Source of the DNA: Roseimaritima sp.
Lineage (GTDB): Bacteria > Planctomycetota > Planctomycetia > Pirellulales > Pirellulaceae
Assembly: GCA_007124075.1 (NCBI GenBank)
Contig: SLFV01000590.1
Span: forward strand, 1-13,646
DNA: 13,646 nt
Direction: 5' to 3'
Position 1 is the stretch's first letter. Every line of letters starts with the position of its first letter. A program made the position numbers and the translations under genes. Of this stretch, positions 1 to 7,404 are shown in pieces. A model generated the notes under the pieces. It worked only from the letters and a program-made list of their open reading frames with translations, was not told the origin of the DNA and searched no databases.

Positions 1-2618
1 GTTAGATGCGCGACCTTTGCCAGCCCCTCGTAATTCAATTTCTCTGCGGTGTCGCGGGGCGTGTGATAGTCCTCGTGAGCCCCAGTAAAAAACGCCAGGA
101 TCGGAATCCCTTGCGAAACGAACGACGCCGCATCGGTTGGCAAACGGCTGCTGGATTTGTCCAGCTCCAACGCCAAACCAACCGGAATATTCCGCCGATT
201 TATCTCCGACTCCCATTGCGGTGAGGACCCGACACCTTGGATGATCAACTTTTCACGTAACCTGCCAACCATGTCCAAATTCAGATAGGCCCCCATTTGC
301 GTGTGAGGAAAATTCTGATCAAACTCGCGCACAAAAGCTTGGGACCCAAACAGCCCCAATTCTTCCCCGGACCAAGCCGCAACGATCAGATCGCGTTGGG
401 GTTGCAACCGCCCTCCGCGGACCTGAGCCGAGGTGTACTGAGCGACCTCTAACATTGCCGCCACGCCACTGGCGTTATCGTCGGCGCCGTAATGAATCAA
501 ATCCGATTCGTCCTCACCGGCAAGGCTATTACTGCTGCGGCCGGTGCCTAAATGATCGACGTGCGCACCTAAGATCACGACATCCTGCGTGGGTTGCGGG
601 CCCGCTGGCAAACGCCCCAGCACATTGCGCCCAACGCCTTTTTTCCGTAGGATGTCGATTCTAGCGCTTAGCATCAGCGGTTGCCCCTCGGACTTCAGCA
701 CAAAGCCCATCGCAAGCTGTCCGCCGTCAAGCGACTTTTGGATCTCCGCCAGATCCTCGCCAGCCTTGGCAAGCCACTGCTGGGCCAAACTGTCGGCCAC
801 ACTGACTACCGCGATACTGACCCCGGCTTGTGAAGCGTCCTCGTCGAAGCGCATCAAACGACGACGGACCTTGCTGGTCGGCCCGGCGACTAAGATCAAC
901 CCCCGCGCCCCCAGGTCGCGTGCGACCTGAGCCTTCCGGTTGGGAGCGGAAAACCGAGACATGCGTTGCCGCTGCTGGGCGGTAATATCTTGCGGCAAAT
1001 CGCGAAAAGCAATCACCCATTTATCGGCGACATCCAGATGAACGTAACTGTCGTAATCTTCACCATCGTCGCCACCGGGAATTTGCAGTCCATAGCCAGC
1101 AAATACCAATTCGGCCGGATCAAAATCCCCGCTGCCCGAAAAAGCCAGCGGGGTCCATTCCTTGTCCAGCTCGTAACGCTGTTCGCCCCACTGCAAGCGA
1201 TTTTTGTCGGTGCGCTGCGAACCGGCGGGGAATTCGAATTCATGAAACCACGATCCGTCCGGGCCCGCAGGTTGGTAGCCCAAACTTTCTAAATACGCTG
1301 CCACGTACGCGGTGGCTTGCCGTTCACCCGCCGGGCCCGGCATCCGTCCTCCTAATTCAGGCCGCGTAAGAAAATCGACATGGCGTCCAGAATCGGATGG
1401 GCGAAATTCCGGAGTGTTGATTTCGCTGGCCGCGATCGCGGCCTGCCGCGCCCAAGCTTCCTCCGAGGACGCGAAGGCCAGTCCCAGCATCTGACGCGCG
1501 GCCGCATCGTCCCAATCGGCCAAAAAGATCTGAGACCGTTTGTTGGCAGTCCGTGTCGAGGTCCAGGAAAGCTGCTTGCCGTCGGGCAAAAAGACCGGCA
1601 GCAAATCGGCACCAGCAGTCTCGGTCACACGCACTGGATCACCGCTACCATCGGCACGGACAAGGTACAACTCAAAATTATCGTAACCGTGAATGTTTGT
1701 GGTAAAAATCAGATAGTCGCCCGAGGGGTGAAAGTAGGGTGCCCAGCTCATGGCCCCTAAATTGGTCAATTGCCGCTGGTCACTGCCATCGATGTTCATT
1801 GCATAGATTTCAGCCTGCTTGCGATCCTCCGAAAAACATCGCCAGCAAATCCGCTTTCCATCTGCCGAAAAAAATGGGCCGCCATCATACCCCAAGTGTT
1901 CGGTCAACCGCCGAACATTGCCGCCGTCAGCATCCATGATGTACAGATCCACCAGCGAGGCTTGATCGATTTCAAATAAGGTGGCCTCGCGTGGTGTCAG
2001 TTCGCGACCATAGGCGGCGCGATTGGAAGCAAAAACGATCTTGGTCCCATCGGGACTGTACGACGCCTCCGCGTCATAACCCATCACATCGCTCAATTGG
2101 GTCAACTGACCTGTGCGGAGATCCTTACTGAACAACTGGTAGTGCGGGTCGTAGTCCCAAGCGTAACGCCGACTGCGTCCACTGGCCCGTAACTCAAGTT
2201 CGTCCTCCTGTTTTTGCACTGCGTCGGGATCCGTGTGCGTGCTGGCAAAAAGAACCCGATCGCCGGACGGATGAATCCAGGCACAAGTCGTTTTTCCGGT
2301 TCCCGGTGATATCCGCGAAACATCGCCAGTCTCCAGGTCCATCAAGTAGATCTGATAAAATGGATTGCCAGGCTCCCGCTCGCTTTGAAACACCATCCTG
2401 GTGCCGTCGCTGCTGAAGTAACCTTCGCCTGAACGGAGGCCTTCAAAGGTAAGCTGTCTGGTGTTCTGCAAAAAAATCTGTTCATTGGTGGCATCAGCAG
2501 CCACCGGAGACGTCTGCGGCGGTTCGCACCAAACTGGCGATGTAACCGCGATCACGAGTCCAAGAAAAGTGATTGCGAATTTCCAGCGGTTGCGGAACAT
2601 CATTGCTTTGGGTGTCAT
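1..2618 (-). CDS. Secreted TolB-like propeller / PA / M28 metallopeptidase (3' end cut by window edge)
   Basis: The 872 visible codons have no stop; the C-terminus lies beyond position 1. A signal peptide covers about residues 6-31. Residues 52-375 contain six PD40-type blades (near 65, 115, 185, 248, 293 and 340, with the SPDGTKIVF type of motif), giving a TolB-like six-bladed propeller. Residues 500-620 resemble a protease-associated (PA) domain. The M28 domain follows with a complete two-zinc site: H686 (GAHVDHLG), D714 (GADDNASG), catalytic E752 and ligand E753 (SGEELGLFGS), D782 (NLDMVG) and H852 (DYHTP). Only a few tens of residues should be missing. The family is made of exported zinc aminopeptidases or carboxypeptidases; the propeller probably gates or binds peptides (inference). 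I chose the ATG at 2618 because it puts the hydrophobic segment near the N-terminus. ATGs at 2603 and 2600 are equally plausible, and one at 2708 would add 30 residues before the signal. A candidate promoter lies at 2734-2762, so it is probably transcribed alone. Confidence 0.93.
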   Translation of the reverse strand, partial: MTPKAMMFRNRWKFAITFLGLVIAVTSPVWCEPPQTSPVAADATNEQIFLQNTRQLTFEGLRSGEGYFSSDGTRMVFQSEREPGNPFYQIYLMDLETGDVSRISPGTGKTTCAWIHPSGDRVLFASTHTDPDAVQKQEDELELRASGRSRRYAWDYDPHYQLFSKDLRTGQLTQLSDVMGYDAEASYSPDGTKIVFASNRAAYGRELTPREATLFEIDQASLVDLYIMDADGGNVRRLTEHLGYDGGPFFSADGKRICWRCFSEDRKQAEIYAMNIDGSDQRQLTNLGAMSWAPYFHPSGDYLIFTTNIHGYDNFELYLVRADGSGDPVRVTETAGADLLPVFLPDGKQLSWTSTRTANKRSQIFLADWDDAAARQMLGLAFASSEEAWARQAAIAASEINTPEFRPSDSGRHVDFLTRPELGGRMPGPAGERQATAYVAAYLESLGYQPAGPDGSWFHEFEFPAGSQRTDKNRLQWGEQRYELDKEWTPLAFSGSGDFDPAELVFAGYGLQIPGGDDGEDYDSYVHLDVADKWVIAFRDLPQDITAQQRQRMSRFSAPNRKAQVARDLGARGLILVAGPTSKVRRRLMRFDEDASQAGVSIAVVSVADSLAQQWLAKAGEDLAEIQKSLDGGQLAMGFVLKSEGQPLMLSARIDILRKKGVGRNVLGRLPAGPQPTQDVVILGAHVDHLGTGRSSNSLAGEDESDLIHYGADDNASGVAAMLEVAQYTSAQVRGGRLQPQRDLIVAAWSGEELGLFGSQAFVREFDQNFPHTQMGAYLNLDMVGRLREKLIIQGVGSSPQWESEINRRNIPVGLALELDKSSSRLPTDAASFVSQGIPILAFFTGAHEDYHTPRDTAEKLNYEGLAKVAHL

Positions 2619-2703
2619 TTGTAAAGGCCGAGGTGGGAATTCAACACGGGAAGTCTCGCGGATCAGCAAAAGACGTTCCGCCAACTTGTAACATCGGTAG
2701 GGT

Positions 2704-2718
2704 AGCATTCGAAATGCT
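2704..2718. repeat. Small hairpin upstream of the M28 gene
   Basis: AGCATT and AATGCT form a perfect 6-bp inverted repeat around a 3-base loop. It lies just downstream of the candidate promoter's expected start site and overlaps the alternative ATG at 2708. In an RNA it would fall in the leader or hide that ATG, which weakly favours the downstream start. It may be chance. Confidence 0.3.
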
Positions 2719-2733
2719 TTTCGGTTGCACTCC

Positions 2734-2762
2734 ATTTTAGACAACGGCAAATCAATAGCCAA
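2734..2762 (-). promoter_or_regulatory. Candidate sigma70-like promoter for the M28 peptidase gene
   Basis: Reading the minus strand, TTGGCT (2757-2762, 4 of 6 to consensus) and TAAAAT (2734-2739, 5 of 6) are separated by exactly 17 bases. Transcription would begin near 2727, about 109 bases upstream of the preferred start at 2618, or about 19 bases upstream of the alternative ATG at 2708. It lies in the 274-bp gap after the gamma-carbonic-anhydrase gene. This is a consensus match only. Confidence 0.45.
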
Positions 2763-2892
2763 TCACGTCACTGGCCAAATTCAGGTTGAGCCGTCAGCGG
2801 AACCCGGCCTTGGGGGTCCCCTCGATCGTCTGCGGTTTGCGGGTGACGGGAAAGCTATGGTCTTTCGGCGAGCGTTCGCTCACGAGATCGCA

Positions 2893-3438
2893 CTACTCTT
2901 GACCGGCCTCTGTGCGACTGACCGGTTGCAGGGAACGCACATACTCGGCCCCCCGATCCACGTACCGCTGGGCCAGTTCCCGCATCTGTTCGATTTGCTC
3001 CGCTGTCAATTCGCGAACAACTTTTGCTGGTGCACCGACGATCAACACCCGATCGCCGAATTGCTTGCGTTCCGTAATGACTGCCCCAGCACCGACCAAG
3101 GTCGACTGGCCGATCACAGCCAAATTCAACACAGTCGCTTGCATTCCGATCAGACTGCCATTGCCGATCCTGCAACCATGCAAGGTCGCCTGATGTCCGA
3201 CGGTTACCCCATCACCAATGGATAACGGACATCCCGGATCGGTGTGCAGCACCGCGTTATCCTGAATACTGCATCCGTTGCCGATGGTGATCGGTTCCAC
3301 GTCACCGCGCAACACAGCCCCGGGCCAAATGTTGCTACCACTTCCGATGGTCACATCTCCAATGATAGTTGCCTCGGGTGCGACAAAACAATCCGCTGCA
3401 ATCCGGGGGACGCGTGCCCCCAATCGATAAATCGCCAT
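2893..3438 (-). CDS. Gamma-carbonic anhydrase-like hexapeptide-repeat protein (YrdA/CaiE/PaaY type)
   Basis: The 181-aa protein has the left-handed beta-helix signature from about residue 20 to 135, with repeated I/V-G-x-x-x-x-I/V hexapeptides such as IIGDVTIGSGSNIWPGAVL, and a C-terminal helix from about 145 to 170 (LTAEQIEQMRELAQRYV). The three zinc histidines of the gamma class are in place: H65 (VLHTD), and H82 and H87 (VGHQATLHGC). R44, D46, Q59 and D60 match the conserved active-site network. Length fits the short CamH/YrdA branch that lacks the acidic proton-shuttle loop of Cam. The protein should form a cytoplasmic trimer binding zinc or iron. Many members show little or no carbonic anhydrase activity, so the reaction is not certain. 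The ATG lies one base after the ABC ATPase stop codon (TAA-A-ATG), which implies translational coupling. The gene ends with TAG, followed by a weak 5-bp hairpin at about 2870-2881 with no T-run. Confidence 0.93.
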   Translation of the reverse strand: MAIYRLGARVPRIAADCFVAPEATIIGDVTIGSGSNIWPGAVLRGDVEPITIGNGCSIQDNAVLHTDPGCPLSIGDGVTVGHQATLHGCRIGNGSLIGMQATVLNLAVIGQSTLVGAGAVITERKQFGDRVLIVGAPAKVVRELTAEQIEQMRELAQRYVDRGAEYVRSLQPVSRTEAGQE

Positions 3439-3439
3439 T

Positions 3440-4366
3440 TTAGCTTACCAGACCTTTGGTTACCGACATAAAGACATCTTCCAAAGTCGGATCTTTGTCA
3501 TTGAACGACTTCATACGTACCCCCTCCCTGATCAGCTCTTCTAGCAGTCCCGCCAGTCCCTCGTCGTCGGTTGCCAATTCCGCAATGACGCGAGTCGGCT
3601 CCACATCCAAGGCCTGCAACGCGGGACTGCTTCGCAGGATCGACAATCCAGCATCCTGATTCTTCAAAAATTGAATTTCGACAATCCGATTGCGTCGGAT
3701 CTGTCGATAGACCTCTCCAATCGGACCATGCATCAACAGTTTTCCGCGTTCGATGATGCCGATGGACGTGCAGCAATCGGCCAGTTCGGTCAGGATGTGG
3801 CTGCTGATCATGATGGTCTTGCCCATCTTTCGCAACTCACGCAACAACGCCTTGACTTCAATCCTAGCCCGTGGATCCAAGCCACTGGCGGGTTCGTCCA
3901 AAATTAAAACCGGCGGGTCATGTACCAGCGTTTTGGCCAAGCATAGCCGTTGTTTCATGCCCCGCGACAAGCCATTGACGTAATCGTTACGCTTATGCGT
4001 CAGGTCCAGCAGTTCCAGAACGTGACCGATGACCTGCTTGCGAACCGATTTGCCAATTCGATACGCCACGGCAAAGAAATCTAGGAACTCCCAAACCTTC
4101 ATGCCGTCATAGACCCCAAAATGATCGGGCATGTATCCGATCAACTGACGAACCGCGATCGGATCGCCAGTCACACTATGCCCGGCCACGATGCCACCTC
4201 CGCGCGACGGCTTCAGCAACGTAGCTAAAAAACGAATTGAAGTGCTTTTTCCTGCGCCGTTGGGGCCGATGAAACCGAAGGTTTCTCCCGCTTCAATTTT
4301 AAGGCTCAGATTCTCCACAGCGGTGAACTCGCCGTAGTCTTTTCCAAATCCAATCAGCTCGATCAT
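3440..4366 (-). CDS. ABC-2-type transporter ATP-binding protein (CcmA/NatA-like)
   Basis: The 308-aa ATPase has Walker A GPNGAGKST (34-42), signature LSRGMKQ (133-139), Walker B VLILDEP (153-159), D-loop SGLD (161-164) and switch histidine H190 (SSH). The Q-loop position reads GYMPD, with Asp81 where Gln is usual. A C-terminal extension of about 90 residues matches those of ABC-2 drug or polysaccharide exporter ATPases. I chose ATG 4366 because residue 1 then begins the ABC fold (MIELIGFGKDYG). The frame is open to 4468, but that would add 34 non-ABC-like residues and overlap the upstream gene's end. AAGGA lies 14 bases before the ATG, which is longer than ideal. A TATGAT hexamer at 4400-4405 could be a weak -10 box without a clear -35. 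The upstream gene ends 85 bases away and the next gene starts one base downstream. No membrane permease is adjacent, so its membrane partner is unknown; the 816-aa protein next door is a candidate. Confidence 0.93.
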   Translation of the reverse strand: MIELIGFGKDYGEFTAVENLSLKIEAGETFGFIGPNGAGKSTSIRFLATLLKPSRGGGIVAGHSVTGDPIAVRQLIGYMPDHFGVYDGMKVWEFLDFFAVAYRIGKSVRKQVIGHVLELLDLTHKRNDYVNGLSRGMKQRLCLAKTLVHDPPVLILDEPASGLDPRARIEVKALLRELRKMGKTIMISSHILTELADCCTSIGIIERGKLLMHGPIGEVYRQIRRNRIVEIQFLKNQDAGLSILRSSPALQALDVEPTRVIAELATDDEGLAGLLEELIREGVRMKSFNDKDPTLEDVFMSVTKGLVS

Positions 4367-4451
4367 CGCGACCTGCGGTTTCCTTAATAGTGCAATACAA
4401 TCATAGAAGCGTTGTTGCCGACGACCATCAACGTCGGGGTCCCCCCAGCGT

Positions 4452-6902
4452 TCATTGGTCCGCGTCAACCGTCGGAACGATGGGCGGCAAATTCTTATCT
4501 TGCGTTGCGTCCGGTAATGAAGGATGTTGCAAATGTGCCAACAGCACCCCAGCGCGTCGACTCTGGTTCGCGGCCGGTTGAATCTTCATTTCGGAGGGCG
4601 GATCTTGGATAATCGCGATCAAACGCGTCTGCCCCGTTGGCACCTGGTCATCCGCGGCAAGACCTTCCACAATCGAGCGCACGGTCAATGAAATCGCAGC
4701 AGGGAGCGAGGGAGGGATATCGGTAAATTGCACATCCGCCCCGCCACCGCTGGACAGTTGGTCCAGCCCCGCAAACCGCAACGTGTTAGCGGAAGATTTA
4801 TCAAGCAGAACCAGATGCCGAAGATCGACAGTGGTGCGGTTGGTCAGTCGGCTCGTCTGCTGGTCCCAATGCAGGCTGCCCCCCAGCGAGACAATTTGTT
4901 CGGCATGAATCAACCGAGTGCGGTTGGAGGGAACAAAAAGACCGCTCAAGTGCACCCCCCCCCCGTCGCCAAACCGCAAATTGATCCGATCATCAGGAAA
5001 CTCCAGATTTCTACCCATGACGGGGAGCGCGACCGCATCGGACGTATCGAACCTAACCTCGTACTCGGTCCCCAGGGAACTGTAGACCGCCACGTAGCTG
5101 GTAAGGTGGGCACGATCGTACTGGGGCTGTAACTCAAAGACCGAAATCTCGTTTTGCAATCGATTGAACCCGATGTCCAGTCTTGCCTGCCGCGCCACCG
5201 CGATGGCACCCCCGATGGCGATGATGGGCACGGCAAGCCACGCGAACCCTGGACGTCGCAGGATGCGAAAGATGCAAAAGTTGACCGGCCCCAGGATCAT
5301 CAAGTACCACGCCAGCGATTTCGCCACGAATCCAGCCGGTGGGATTTCGATTCCTGATTCGCTCGCCAGACCCGCTAAGGCCAGGCGTGCCAGAGGACTG
5401 CGATCGGTCCACGCCGCCACGCCGCCTCGCGATTCACTGACGACCCCGTCAGGATACCAAGCGGCCAGCGGGGAAATCATCGTAGGAGGCCTTGCGGCCA
5501 CCCCCGTCGCCGCATTGGAATCCGCCCGCGGTGACGCGACGTTGCGCGCCGCCAACACGTCATCCTGCTGATCCCCCGGTGCCGCGGGATCGCGCGGAAG
5601 CGGAGCGGCAATCCGCATCCGTCCATCACGAGAAAATAAGCGTACCGAACTGTTTAGCAGCGGCAACGGTTCGCTACCGACCGCTTGGTCAAACACCAGT
5701 CTATTGGCCTGACGCATCAGTTCGTAACGTCGTGGTGGACGGCGCAGGAAAATACTATTTTGAAAGCTGTCGCGTGATCGCCACTGCGCCAGCAGGTCGG
5801 TGGTCACGTCAAAACGCGTCATCACGATTTGCCCCAAGCCGCAGCGACGTTCCCACACAAGCCCCGCCGTTCCCGCAACTTCTTGGGCGGACGGGGCTAC
5901 GCGTCCCTCCAAAGCCACCTGTCCGGACGATCCTGCCAACGCTAAAAGCCGTTGCCCCGTGCTGTCATCGTCGACCACCGAGCACTGGCGCAGCATGGTT
6001 GCGAATGCCTCCCTGTCCAGTTCCCCTAAGCCTTCGGGAACCAGCGGAAGAAGGGCTGCCAACGAGCTGTCGGTCAAGATGCGATCAGCGTGACGGCCGT
6101 TGACAATCAAGCGACCGCCCCAATGCAACCAATCTTGCAACGCGCGACGCTGGCCCGATGTTAGGCGATCGACAGAAATGTCATCCCACAAAATGTAAGC
6201 TATCGATGTCCAGTCCAACATCGTTTCGGGTAGTGAGACCAGTTCACTGGCTGGCGGAAAAACCAAACGAAAATGAACCGGTGTCTCGCCCCCGGTTTCC
6301 AGGACCTGGATCGACGGCGGTGGTTTGACCCAATCCGCTGTTTGCAGGGCGACAAACCGTTCTGGACGCGACGTCAGGACTACAAAAAAATATTGTTCGG
6401 GCCGCAGGAAGCCGAGATCCCGCCGCCCACTGTCGTAAACCAACCCCTCGCGATTGGTGGCGAGTCGCGCCCGCAGGAAGCCAGCACGATCGACCTCGCG
6501 ATCGGCAAGTGGTGCCAGGAGCCTAAAGTCCAATCGCTTGCGTTGTCCGTGGGGCAGCACCGCTGGCCGCTGCGAATAAACCGGATGGACCACATCGGTC
6601 CGCTTGCCCTCGTCATTGGTGCGGCTGTGACCGGCAACGATTTCTAGCGTTCCGCGGCGATCCTCGCGATTGCTTTGCAATGGCTTGGTCGCGGTGAACC
6701 AATGCCCCGGCTTCACCCGCGATTGACCAGTCGCCTCGGCGGCCGGAAATGGCTTGAAGGCTTGACCGCTGACCGCACTGCGTCCCGCCGCATTGTCAGT
6801 CGTCGATAAATCAAGAGCATGCCGACACCCCTGGCAGCCCGTCAGCAGCACGGTCCATACCACCATGCAAGCCACGCGGAGAAAACGAACCGAGCTGCTC
6901 AT
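4452..6902 (-). CDS. Large lipoprotein with GATase1-like region and GPxN membrane hairpin; function unknown
   Basis: The 816-aa protein begins with a lipoprotein signal peptide: a hydrophobic stretch (about 8-22) and lipobox LLTGC, with the lipidated cysteine at 23. Residues 225-270 (including QRRALQDWLHWGGRLIVNG) resemble the glutamine-amidotransferase-like fold in many envelope proteins; I see no catalytic Cys-His set. Residues 527-547 and 553-570 are two membrane segments joined by a short positive loop (RRPG), with a GPVNF motif in the first. This recalls proteins with a 'GPxNYxxLRR' hairpin encoded beside ABC-2 systems. The 250-residue C-terminus is beta-rich and ends with a proline-rich tail. 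Predicted topology: lipid anchor and both large domains outside the inner membrane, with only the loop inside. It lies 56 bases after the small L7/L12-like gene and 85 bases before the ABC ATPase. A run of ten G bases codes for G647-G649. The catalytic role is unknown; an extracytoplasmic partner of the ATPase is an inference. Confidence 0.88.
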   Translation of the reverse strand: MSSSVRFLRVACMVVWTVLLTGCQGCRHALDLSTTDNAAGRSAVSGQAFKPFPAAEATGQSRVKPGHWFTATKPLQSNREDRRGTLEIVAGHSRTNDEGKRTDVVHPVYSQRPAVLPHGQRKRLDFRLLAPLADREVDRAGFLRARLATNREGLVYDSGRRDLGFLRPEQYFFVVLTSRPERFVALQTADWVKPPPSIQVLETGGETPVHFRLVFPPASELVSLPETMLDWTSIAYILWDDISVDRLTSGQRRALQDWLHWGGRLIVNGRHADRILTDSSLAALLPLVPEGLGELDREAFATMLRQCSVVDDDSTGQRLLALAGSSGQVALEGRVAPSAQEVAGTAGLVWERRCGLGQIVMTRFDVTTDLLAQWRSRDSFQNSIFLRRPPRRYELMRQANRLVFDQAVGSEPLPLLNSSVRLFSRDGRMRIAAPLPRDPAAPGDQQDDVLAARNVASPRADSNAATGVAARPPTMISPLAAWYPDGVVSESRGGVAAWTDRSPLARLALAGLASESGIEIPPAGFVAKSLAWYLMILGPVNFCIFRILRRPGFAWLAVPIIAIGGAIAVARQARLDIGFNRLQNEISVFELQPQYDRAHLTSYVAVYSSLGTEYEVRFDTSDAVALPVMGRNLEFPDDRINLRFGDGGGVHLSGLFVPSNRTRLIHAEQIVSLGGSLHWDQQTSRLTNRTTVDLRHLVLLDKSSANTLRFAGLDQLSSGGGADVQFTDIPPSLPAAISLTVRSIVEGLAADDQVPTGQTRLIAIIQDPPSEMKIQPAANQSRRAGVLLAHLQHPSLPDATQDKNLPPIVPTVDADQ
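4955..4964 (-). repeat. Ten-base G homopolymer inside the lipoprotein gene
   Basis: Ten consecutive C on the plus strand (G on the coding strand) lie in the sequence for residues 645-650 (FGDGGGV). The frame is intact with ten bases. A gain or loss of one base would shift the frame after the membrane hairpin and remove most of the last 165 residues. Tracts of this length are prone to slippage in replication and in sequencing. Confidence 0.85.
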
Positions 6903-6958
6903 CAGATCTTGCCAGGGTTGGGTTTCACATTTTTTGGCAACCGCTCAGCCATCCCGCA

Positions 6959-7285
6959 TCACCATCCCATTACCATGTTGGATTCGATCACCTTGCGAGC
7001 CGTCTCCAGATCGGACCCCGTTTCTTGCCGATACAGACGAATCGCATGTACCTTGTCTCCCGCTGACTTGCACAGGCAATCGCGAGCGACACCGCAAGGA
7101 TCGACCGCAGGAGTGGCCAGCCCCAACGCTCCTTTACTAATCACCCAGCTATCGCGTGGACGTTTTGTAATCCGCAACACCGAATCCAGCGGATAGGCAT
7201 CATCGACAACCAATTGCGCGGCCTGCTCGCTTTCTGCCCAGGTGATGATTATATGTGCGTTGGTTTCGATTTCGAACAATGGCAT
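6959..7285 (-). CDS. Small protein with ribosomal L7/L12-like C-terminal helix motif
   Basis: The 108-aa protein has no signal peptide or membrane segment. Its N-terminal half (MPLFEIETNAHIIITWAES, then a helix and strand up to about residue 50) is probably a small alpha/beta domain. Residues 76-101 (GDKVHAIRLYRQETGSDLET...VIE) resemble the K(V/I)xAIKLYRxxTGLGLKEAKxxVE helix pair of the L7/L12 C-terminal domain, which in ribosomes binds translation factors; stand-alone relatives exist. Three cysteines (64, 70, 72) lie in the linker between the halves. The ATG at 7285 is chosen because GGGAG stands 9 bases upstream at 7295-7299 and an extended -10 box sits at 7323-7331. The frame is open further to 7375, but that start would lie upstream of the promoter. 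The lipoprotein gene follows 56 bases downstream, so the two may share a transcript. The function is unknown. Confidence 0.8.
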   Translation of the reverse strand: MPLFEIETNAHIIITWAESEQAAQLVVDDAYPLDSVLRITKRPRDSWVISKGALGLATPAVDPCGVARDCLCKSAGDKVHAIRLYRQETGSDLETARKVIESNMVMGW

Positions 7286-7294
7286 CGTGAAATG

Positions 7295-7299
7295 CTCCC
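7295..7299 (-). promoter_or_regulatory. Ribosome binding site that decides the start of the L7/L12-like gene
   Basis: GGGAG on the minus strand stands 9 bases before the ATG at 7285. It is one of the two clearest Shine-Dalgarno matches in the window, the other being AAGG five bases before the PhyH-like gene. It supports the 108-aa start over the 138-aa one. Confidence 0.6.
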
Positions 7300-7322
7300 A
7301 GGAAGGCTTCAAGTTAGCTCGC

Positions 7323-7331
7323 AGTATAGCA
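7323..7331 (-). promoter_or_regulatory. Extended -10 promoter for the L7/L12-like gene and downstream run
   Basis: The minus strand reads TGCTATACT: the TGn extension followed by TATACT (5 of 6 to TATAAT). Transcription would start near 7316, giving a leader of about 30 bases before the ATG at 7285. No good -35 hexamer is present, as is usual for extended -10 promoters. Its place between the RND gene and the small gene suggests that the 7285-2893 run can be transcribed separately from the RND gene. Confidence 0.5.
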
Positions 7332-7386
7332 TCTCCGCTGAAAACGCGAGCCTTCGGGTGAATCCCGTTGGTCACTTAGGGCCTTT

Positions 7387-7393
7387 CCCCCCC
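7387..7393 (-). repeat. Seven-base G run after the RND gene
   Basis: Seven C on the plus strand lie in the 119-bp gap between the RND stop codon and the next gene. There is no stem-loop with a T-run here, so it is not a terminator. It may be a chance run. Confidence 0.4.
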
Positions 7394-7404
7394 AAGACTC
7401 GCTG

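Noticed and set aside
2865..2885. Possible terminator after the gamma-carbonic-anhydrase gene
   Set aside because: The stem is only GAGCG/CGCTC with a 2-base loop and there is no T-run.
2725..3225. 166-codon open frame on the plus strand
   Set aside because: It is antisense to the gamma-carbonic-anhydrase gene, whose zinc histidines and hexapeptides are clear.
4415..4440. Hairpin in the gap before the ABC ATPase (CCGACG/CGTCGG, 8-base loop on the minus strand)
   Set aside because: Six base pairs in GC-rich DNA are expected by chance; no T-run or conserved riboswitch-like sequence was seen.
4367..4468. 34-residue N-terminal extension of the ABC ATPase
   Set aside because: It overlaps the end of the upstream gene and adds residues unlike the family before the natural MIELIGFGKDYG start.
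5492..6103. 203-codon open frame on the plus strand
   Set aside because: It lies antisense inside the 816-aa lipoprotein gene, has an Arg/Pro/Ser-rich composition typical of a shadow frame, and shows no domain.
7286..7375. 30-residue extension of the L7/L12-like protein
   Set aside because: It would start upstream of the extended -10 promoter, and a good Shine-Dalgarno supports 7285.
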